From a virus: DNA of 21,099 nt. The notes under the pieces were generated by a model that saw only the letters and a program-made list of their open reading frames with translations, did no database searches and had not been told where the DNA came from. Positions 16,780 to 21,099 of this stretch are shown here, one piece after another; positions within the stretch are counted from its first letter, which is position 1, and the number at the start of each line of letters is the position of its first letter. The stretch spans positions 1 through 21,099 of the IMG/VR virus record IMGVR_UViG_3300043775_000214. The stretch is one strand, 5' to 3'. The translations under genes were made by a program, and so were the position numbers.

Positions 16780-17109
16780 TCAGTCCTCGTCTTTGTTCAG
16801 CTTGTACTTGTCGAGCATGTTGCGACCCTTGGCCGCCAGCCTGGCTGCAGCGCCAGCCGTGCGCGGCACGGGTTCACCCCAGGCATTTGCAGCCAGCGCT
16901 AGCCGGGTGGGCTTGCCATCGTCATCCACCAGCGGCCCACTTGGGTTGGTGTAGAAGCGGGTCAAGAATGATCCCTTACGTCTGGCTCGCTCTCCCAGGG
17001 GCGAAGATTCCTTGACCCCAGGCTGCAGGTTGCCGCTCTCACCGGAGCGCTCAAACTTGCGCCGCCCGGCTTCGGTCAGCCCACCCTCGGGGTCTTTGTA
17101 CTTGCTCAC
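16780..17109 (-). CDS. Hypothetical phage protein, DUF6321-like
   Basis: 109 residues with a GTG start that overlaps the previous stop (GTGA). The blocks LTEAGRRKFERS (11-22), QPGVKESSPLGERARRKGSFLTRFYTN (about 29-55) and PTRLALAANAWGEPVPRTAGAAARLAAKG (about 67-95) match a family I recall as DUF6321, found in phage late regions. It is basic, with conserved Gly, Arg and Trp but no evident catalytic motif. The position just before the portal genes suggests a packaging or head role, but this is only context. Confidence 0.7.
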   Translation of the reverse strand: MSKYKDPEGGLTEAGRRKFERSGESGNLQPGVKESSPLGERARRKGSFLTRFYTNPSGPLVDDDGKPTRLALAANAWGEPVPRTAGAAARLAAKGRNMLDKYKLNKDED

Positions 17110-17264
17110 TGTTTGGCCTTTGCCGCGATCATGTTGTCAACCAGATTGGGGTAGGGTCTACCCGCCTTGGCTGCGCGGCGCATCGCGTTGCGCTTCTCGG
17201 CATCGGTGAGCTTTTGCGGCTTGCCGAGATCCTTGGGCCGCGCCTTGTCCCAGACCTCTTTCAT
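17106..17264 (-). CDS. Small basic phage protein (52 aa)
   Basis: The protein begins MKEVWDKARPKDLGKPQK, then has LTDAEKRNAMRRAAKAGRPY and PNLVDNMIAAKAKQ. The AKAGRPYPNLVDNM stretch is one I recall from many short phage proteins near terminase or portal genes; their function is unknown. The protein is strongly basic and probably helical, so nucleic-acid contact is possible. Its ATG overlaps the stop of the 194-residue gene (ATGA) and its stop overlaps the next start (GTGA). This double coupling argues that it is real. Confidence 0.75.
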   Translation of the reverse strand: MKEVWDKARPKDLGKPQKLTDAEKRNAMRRAAKAGRPYPNLVDNMIAAKAKQ

Positions 17265-17845
17265 GCTTGCTCTCCTGACAGTAGGGGTCTTGTGACCTTG
17301 CGAGACACGGCCCCGAGCTTGGCCGCCCGGCGCTCGCCGACCTCGCGCTTGAACGCGCTCTCGGCCTCGGCCTTCTTGGCCGCGAACTGAGAAGAATCAA
17401 ACTCGTCAACGGTTGGCGCAGTCGGAGCCTCTGGCAAAACAGGCGCTGCCTCGGTGAACTTGGGAATTTCCCTTGGAACGTAATAAGTGACATCGGCGTA
17501 CTTCTTCTTGCCGTACCAAGTTCGCCCAACCATTTGACGTTCTGTCCGCGCCGTGACAGGGTTTGCCTCGATGTCAGCCAGAGCTGCGCTGTAGTCCTCC
17601 AGTTTCTTCTGGTAGGCGGCCTTCTGGGCCTCGTAGGTCGGCAGCAGCGTTTCCTTGTAGGTCGCCATCTGGGCCTCAAACGGCTTCATCTTCTCAGCCA
17701 CCCCGGCTTGGTAGCCGGTGAAGGCGGTCTGGTACTCGCCGGTCAGCGCATCGACGTTGGCCTTGTACTGCTTGGCCAGCCGGTCGATGTCGGAAGTGCT
17801 GCGCCTGGTGATCTGGCGCTGCTTGAACTGGGGTAGGGTGGCCAT
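17261..17845 (-). CDS. Coiled-coil hypothetical virion-region protein (194 aa)
   Basis: The first 95 residues are a long charged helix with repeated Tyr/Gln/Lys (QYKANVDALTGEYQTAFTGYQ, then TYKETLLPTYEAQKAAYQKK), likely a coiled coil. Residues 96-130 contain a Tyr/Lys-rich segment (VGRTWYGKKKYADVTYYV), then a Pro/Ala linker and a second helix. The end SRKVTRPLLSGEQA resembles the RRSLLSDQR near the end of the preceding protein. I do not recognise a named family. It starts on the TAATG overlap with the upstream coiled-coil gene, and the pair probably works together as structural or assembly proteins. Confidence 0.6.
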   Translation of the reverse strand: MATLPQFKQRQITRRSTSDIDRLAKQYKANVDALTGEYQTAFTGYQAGVAEKMKPFEAQMATYKETLLPTYEAQKAAYQKKLEDYSAALADIEANPVTARTERQMVGRTWYGKKKYADVTYYVPREIPKFTEAAPVLPEAPTAPTVDEFDSSQFAAKKAEAESAFKREVGERRAAKLGAVSRKVTRPLLSGEQA

Positions 17846-18294
17846 TACTGCAACCTCATCCCGCCGCCGCTCAGATCAACCGGGATGCCGAGCTCTGCGT
17901 CCATGCGCTGGTCAGACAGCAGCGACCGGCGGCCACCACGGGTGCGAGCCTTGAGCGCTGATGCCTCAGACGCTGCGGCCTTGCGGCGCTCTTCGTCGGC
18001 AGCGGCCTGCACTTCCTTGGCCTTGCGCTCCATCTCCAGCTTGTTGGTCTGGTAGTTGAGCTGCGACTGCTCAAACTGCTGCCGGGCGGTCTGGGCTTGC
18101 TGCTCAAGGGCAGAGCCCTGCTTGGCATACTCAGCCGTCTGCCTGGCCAGCTCGGCACGCATGGCGGCCTGATCGGCTGCCTGCTGATCCAGCAGCCTGC
18201 GCTGGTCGTTTTCGGCTTGTTGCCGGGATTTTCGCGCTTGGTCGGCACTGTAGGCGGTGCTCAAAACGATGGCACCAGAGATGAAAAAGCTCAT
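17845..18294 (-). CDS. Coiled-coil protein with hydrophobic N-terminus (149 aa)
   Basis: Residues 1-17 (MSFFISGAIVLSTAYSA) form a hydrophobic segment like a short membrane anchor or signal. Residues 18-110 are an almost continuous Gln/Ala/Glu/Arg-rich helix with heptad character. The end has ARTRGGRRSLLSDQR (about 116-130) and a glycine-rich tail (DLSGGGMRLQ). The pattern resembles small internal or tail-associated podovirus proteins, but I cannot assign a role. Its ATG overlaps the stop of the cupin-like gene (ATGA). Confidence 0.6.
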   Translation of the reverse strand: MSFFISGAIVLSTAYSADQARKSRQQAENDQRRLLDQQAADQAAMRAELARQTAEYAKQGSALEQQAQTARQQFEQSQLNYQTNKLEMERKAKEVQAAADEERRKAAASEASALKARTRGGRRSLLSDQRMDAELGIPVDLSGGGMRLQ

Positions 18295-18767
18295 CGGATT
18301 TCCTCCATAGGTTCAGAAACTTCCATGCCCAGCTCGGCGTACTCAAACGCTGTGAACATGTCTTCAAGGGTTGGCACATCTGTCTCGTCAGTTGGGTTTG
18401 AGTGGATGGTTGTCCAGATCGCATCTTCATGCGTGTAGACCACCCGCTTGGTGCCAGGCTCCGAGATGAACGAAGACGGCGCGGTGTGGGTCTCCAGCCC
18501 AAACTCGGTGTAGCAGGTGATGCTGCCCTGGCTGATGATGTTGAAGTGACGATGCCGGTGGATCTTGCCCACCACCACGGTGCCAGCAGGCAGGTGGATC
18601 TCACGGGCATAAATGCCAGGGGCCAGCCAGTGCTTGAGCGGTGGCGACTCGTCCATCCGCTGGCCATCTGGCAGCGCTTGGCAGGCCCGTTGAATGGCCA
18701 TGATCTTCTGCCGCGCTATCGGCGCAGGCAGATTTGCTGGCGGCAATTCAATGATGGCGGTGCTCAT
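18291..18767 (-). CDS. Cupin-like phage protein
   Basis: 158 residues. A cupin-type beta-barrel is suggested by residues 61-125: AGTVVVGKIHRHRHFNIISQGSI followed by a second half with a histidine at 113. His70, His72, His74 and His113 could bind metal in the usual cupin arrangement; this is inferred from spacing. Similar proteins occur in many phage late regions without a known function. The N-terminal 45 residues are helical and the C-terminal 25 acidic. I see no clear Shine-Dalgarno before the ATG (upstream is a T-rich TCTTTTGGT), unlike its neighbours. No upstream in-frame ATG, GTG or TTG start is convincing. The 63-bp gap to the terminase gene has no obvious terminator. Confidence 0.7.
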   Translation of the reverse strand: MSTAIIELPPANLPAPIARQKIMAIQRACQALPDGQRMDESPPLKHWLAPGIYAREIHLPAGTVVVGKIHRHRHFNIISQGSITCYTEFGLETHTAPSSFISEPGTKRVVYTHEDAIWTTIHSNPTDETDVPTLEDMFTAFEYAELGMEVSEPMEEIR

Positions 18768-18830
18768 ACCAAAAGATTCTATTGGTGTTTGGACATGGTG
18801 TAATGGCTTGTATATCAGCGCGATATGCGG

Positions 18831-20384
18831 TCAGGCAAACACATCAAAGTCGGTGCTGGCGCTGGATTGGCCCATGGGTCTGCCGCCGAGCTGGTGGGCG
18901 CGGGTCATGCGGTTGTACTCGCCGCCGCCCAGCATCAGGTAGCCAAAAGAGTCGCCAATGTGTGAGTGCTCGTTCTTGTTGGGCGCGTCCCGAAAGCGCT
19001 CCTGGCCAGCGCCGACCGCCACCCGCTTGAAGTGGTAGCCACCGGCCAGCGCTTTGCGCAGCAGCTTGCACTCGCGGTTGACGATGAGCCCCGGCTTGCC
19101 AGCGATCAGGCGCTGCATGGGCGCTGCCGAGGCCTCGCGGCGCACCTTGAAGTCGTTGCTGGCCGTGGGCTGTGCTCGCAGCCCCAGGGTTTTCAGGTGA
19201 TCGAAGGCGGTCACCTCGTAGATCGCGTCCCTGGCCATACCAGCCGGGTCGCCCCAGATCATCACTTGGTGGTTGGGGTAGCGCTGATTGAGCTCGCCCA
19301 GCAGCTGGTGGCCAAAACGCTCCAGGCCCATGTCAAAAGTGACGATTTCCTGGTGAATCACCCACCGGCCATTGGGCAGCCGTTGGCCAATGGTGGCCGC
19401 CGGGGTCAATCCGAAGTCCAGCCCCACCTGGATCGGCACCGTGGGGTCGATTTCGGTGTCGCCAGACATGGTCGAGTCCTCATACTCAGGCCAGACCGGG
19501 CGGCCCTCCTGGACGTAGGTGTACTCGCCCCCGGCATAGCAGCGGATCCAGTCCAGATTCTTGCCCAGCAGCATCTGCTGGTAGTAGCCTGGGGGCAAGT
19601 TGTGGACGTTCTCGGCCAGAGGGTTGACCTTCCACCACTTTCCGCTGGCAAAGATGTGGTCATTGGCCTCGGGCATGTCAGGCAGATCTTCGACGGCCAC
19701 CGGCACCACGCCGCCGGGCTGCTTCCAGAACTTCCAGGCGTATTGGCCGGTCATCTTCTCCTTCTCGGCCATCTTGTGCCACCAGTGGTCGTCGTCCATG
19801 GGGTTGGTATCCATCCAGATCCCGTGCCAGGACGCACCGCCATCACGCTTGGTGGGGTATCGGCCCACCCGGTGGGTCAATCCATCGATCACGGCCTTGG
19901 GCAGCTCCCTGGCTTCGTTGACCCAGGCACCCGTGAGCTCCAGCGAGAGCAGTTTTCGGACATCCTTGGGCTGGTCAAGGGCCAAAAAGATGACCTCGCA
20001 GTCGATCCCGGCGGCATCACCGCGAGCTGGCAGCCTGATGTGGTGGGTGATGGGTGGTGTCCACAGCATCGGGCCGAAGGTAGCCTCCGGAAACAGGTCG
20101 AGCCAGGTCTTGATGGTGGTGGTTTTCAGCATGGGGTAGCTGTTTCTGACCACCGCCCAGCGCGAATACCGGATGTTGTCCACCGGGCTGGGCTTTTGCT
20201 GCACCGCCTTGATGAAGATCTTGCTCGCGCAGCCGTAGCTCTTGCCCGATCCGACCGGCCCCATGATGCCCTGCACAAAGTTCTTGCTCTGGATGAAGTC
20301 GTAGATCACCGGCGAGCTGCTGAAGTCCAGGTTCAGCCCAGCCACCGGCACAGACTTGTCCGAGGTTTCCTTGGTTCTAGCCAT
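18831..20384 (-). CDS. terL: Terminase large subunit (DNA-packaging ATPase and nuclease)
   Basis: Counting from the ATG at 20384, the protein has 517 residues. The ATPase part has a Walker A motif GPVGSGKS (42-49), a Walker B-like strand ending TGAWVNEA with Glu157, and the coupling motif MDTNP (191-195). The nuclease part has the three expected acidic positions of an RNase H-like fold: Asp323 in GLDFG, Asp379 in GDPAG and Asp478 in HIGDSFGYL. It translocates DNA into the procapsid through the portal and cuts the concatemer. I chose 20384 rather than an upstream ATG at 20417 because AAGGGG lies about five bases upstream and the start overlaps the small-subunit gene by only eight bases. Confidence 0.95.
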   Translation of the reverse strand: MARTKETSDKSVPVAGLNLDFSSSPVIYDFIQSKNFVQGIMGPVGSGKSYGCASKIFIKAVQQKPSPVDNIRYSRWAVVRNSYPMLKTTTIKTWLDLFPEATFGPMLWTPPITHHIRLPARGDAAGIDCEVIFLALDQPKDVRKLLSLELTGAWVNEARELPKAVIDGLTHRVGRYPTKRDGGASWHGIWMDTNPMDDDHWWHKMAEKEKMTGQYAWKFWKQPGGVVPVAVEDLPDMPEANDHIFASGKWWKVNPLAENVHNLPPGYYQQMLLGKNLDWIRCYAGGEYTYVQEGRPVWPEYEDSTMSGDTEIDPTVPIQVGLDFGLTPAATIGQRLPNGRWVIHQEIVTFDMGLERFGHQLLGELNQRYPNHQVMIWGDPAGMARDAIYEVTAFDHLKTLGLRAQPTASNDFKVRREASAAPMQRLIAGKPGLIVNRECKLLRKALAGGYHFKRVAVGAGQERFRDAPNKNEHSHIGDSFGYLMLGGGEYNRMTRAHQLGGRPMGQSSASTDFDVFA

Positions 20385-20796
20385 TACTGCCCCTTGGTGC
20401 CACCACGTTGATGTCAATCACGCTGGGCTTGTTGTCGTCATCAGGCGTGTCCAGCAAACCACTGGCCTTGGCCAAGATCCGCAGCACACCCACCTTGTCG
20501 TACAGCTCGATCTCGAGCGTCGAATTGCCATCCCGGTCAGCCTTGACCTTGATGTTCTTGATCGCCGTCAGCGCATGCTCTGGGATCTGGTGCGAAGGCT
20601 TGACCTTCACATTGCCGTCCTCGTCCCAGGACATGATGTCCGTGATCTTCGTATTGGCCATGCACAGCAGCGCATAGGCCACAGCCTCCCGGTTGCCAGC
20701 CAGGGTGGCCGATCTCTCCAAACGCCGCTCAATCGAGCGCGTCCCACCCCAGCCAGCCACGCTGGGTATCTGGCTGGGCGGCTTACGGGTTGCCAT
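20377..20796 (-). CDS. terS: Terminase small subunit (DNA recognition)
   Basis: 139 residues, directly upstream of and overlapping terL. The N-terminus is basic (MATRKPPSQIPSVAGW) and the middle is helical with ALTAIKNIKVKADRDGNSTLEIELYDKVG. The block YDKVGVLRILAKASGLLD (about 102-119) is typical of small terminase subunits of the KAxxLLAKHLGL type. The C-terminus has an acidic DDDNK patch followed by a beta strand (SVIDINVVAP), the part that usually contacts the large subunit. The helix-turn-helix expected in the N-terminal half is not obvious, so the assignment rests on the C-terminal pattern and position. The start shares one base with the upstream stop (TGATG). Confidence 0.75.
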   Translation of the reverse strand: MATRKPPSQIPSVAGWGGTRSIERRLERSATLAGNREAVAYALLCMANTKITDIMSWDEDGNVKVKPSHQIPEHALTAIKNIKVKADRDGNSTLEIELYDKVGVLRILAKASGLLDTPDDDNKPSVIDINVVAPRGSNG

Positions 20797-21074
20797 CAGA
20801 ACGGGATGTCCGAATCGTCATCAGCCACAAACGCATTGCCCTTGGCAGCGTTGTGCGCGTCCAATGGCTTGGCTCCACCACCCGGATTGCACAAGTCACC
20901 AATGGCCAGACTGACCCAGGTCTCCCCAGCACTCGTCCTCTTCGTCCACGCCGACAGCCAACGCTCCTCACCGTTTGGCAGCATCACCCGACCCTTGTAG
21001 TTGGGGTGCTTGTCTGTCGTCTTCTTGTCGTTCTTGAACAGCGATCCGCTGCTCGGTCTCATCTCGTATGCCAT
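20796..21074 (-). CDS. Small phage protein with SSB-like acidic C-terminal tip
   Basis: 92 residues from the ATG at 21074. A TTG three bases earlier could extend it by one residue, but AAGGAG (21081-21086) is six bases from the ATG and only three from the TTG, so I prefer the ATG. The protein has a beta-rich core (GSLFKNDKKTTDKHPNYKG, then EERWLSAWTKRTS and ETWVSLAIGD) that I recall from short phage proteins of unknown function, possibly OB-like. The last residues DDDSDIPF closely match the acidic tip of bacterial SSB, which binds repair and replication proteins. It shares a stop/start overlap with terS. A role in DNA metabolism is possible but unproven. Confidence 0.65.
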   Translation of the reverse strand: MAYEMRPSSGSLFKNDKKTTDKHPNYKGRVMLPNGEERWLSAWTKRTSAGETWVSLAIGDLCNPGGGAKPLDAHNAAKGNAFVADDDSDIPF

Positions 21075-21080
21075 CAAAAG

Positions 21081-21086
21081 CTCCTT
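21081..21086 (-). promoter_or_regulatory. Ribosome binding site deciding the start of the SSB-tip protein
   Basis: AAGGAG on the minus strand, six bases upstream of ATG 21074. It favours this ATG over the TTG at 21077. Confidence 0.7.
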
Positions 21087-21099
21087 TTGGTTGATTGTC

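Noticed and set aside
18966-20411. Plus-strand open frame of 481 codons opposite the large terminase
   Set aside because: It is the complement of a gene with all TerL motifs. Its product is rich in His, Val, Gly and Leu with no recognisable domain, as expected from a high-GC antisense frame.
20385-20417. Upstream ATG extending the large terminase by 11 residues
   Set aside because: It would deepen the overlap with terS. The ATG at 20384 has a good AAGGGG site and a conventional N-terminus.

Overview
The window is part of the late (packaging and virion-assembly) region of a short-tailed, podovirus-type tailed phage or prophage. Every gene I can support lies on the minus strand, so transcription runs from the right edge (about 21,074) to the left edge (1). 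Base composition is high for most of the window (hand-counted 60-bp lines are mostly 57-70% G+C). Genes are tightly packed, with ATGA, GTGA and TAATG stop/start overlaps at most junctions. The small Bbp19-type gene, the portal, and the T7-style tail tube and ejection proteins point to a relative of Bordetella phage BPP-1-like podoviruses. That suggests a betaproteobacterial (Burkholderiales-like) host, but the host is inference only. I see no host genes, tRNAs, integrase, replication genes, lysis genes, CRISPR array or insertion sequence.

Layout in transcription order. (1) 21,074-18,831: a small protein with an SSB-like acidic tip, then the small and large terminase subunits that package DNA. 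(2) 18,767-16,439: a cupin-like protein, two coiled-coil proteins, and four small proteins of 52, 109, 54 and 58 residues in translationally coupled array. Three of these four are under 60 residues and easily missed. (3) 16,436-13,790: portal, Bbp19-like protein and scaffold. (4) A 259-bp non-coding gap at 13,531-13,789 holds two tetraloop hairpins, the second a textbook intrinsic terminator, followed by a candidate sigma-70 promoter and a long leader for the capsid gene. (5) 13,530-9,476: major capsid protein, a small probable decoration protein, the tail-tube adaptor (T7 gp11-like) and the tail nozzle (T7 gp12-like). (6) 9,474-2,254: four internal-virion/ejection proteins (197, 586, 671 and 949 residues). 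The 671-residue one carries an enzyme-like domain of unknown function. (7) 2,220 to beyond position 1: a tail fibre of at least 740 residues, cut by the window edge, with a T7-fibre-like N-terminus, a shaft of ten-residue repeats, and a receptor-binding region whose base composition drops sharply.

Together these genes describe one assembly line. Scaffold and capsid protein form the procapsid around the portal, and the terminase fills it with DNA. The adaptor and nozzle close the vertex, the ejection proteins sit inside the head and leave with the DNA, and the fibre recognises the host. I did not find a clearly undescribed system. The most promising leads are the enzyme-like domain in the 671-residue virion protein, the mosaic fibre tip, the SSB-like tip on the first protein, and the terminator/promoter switch before the capsid gene.
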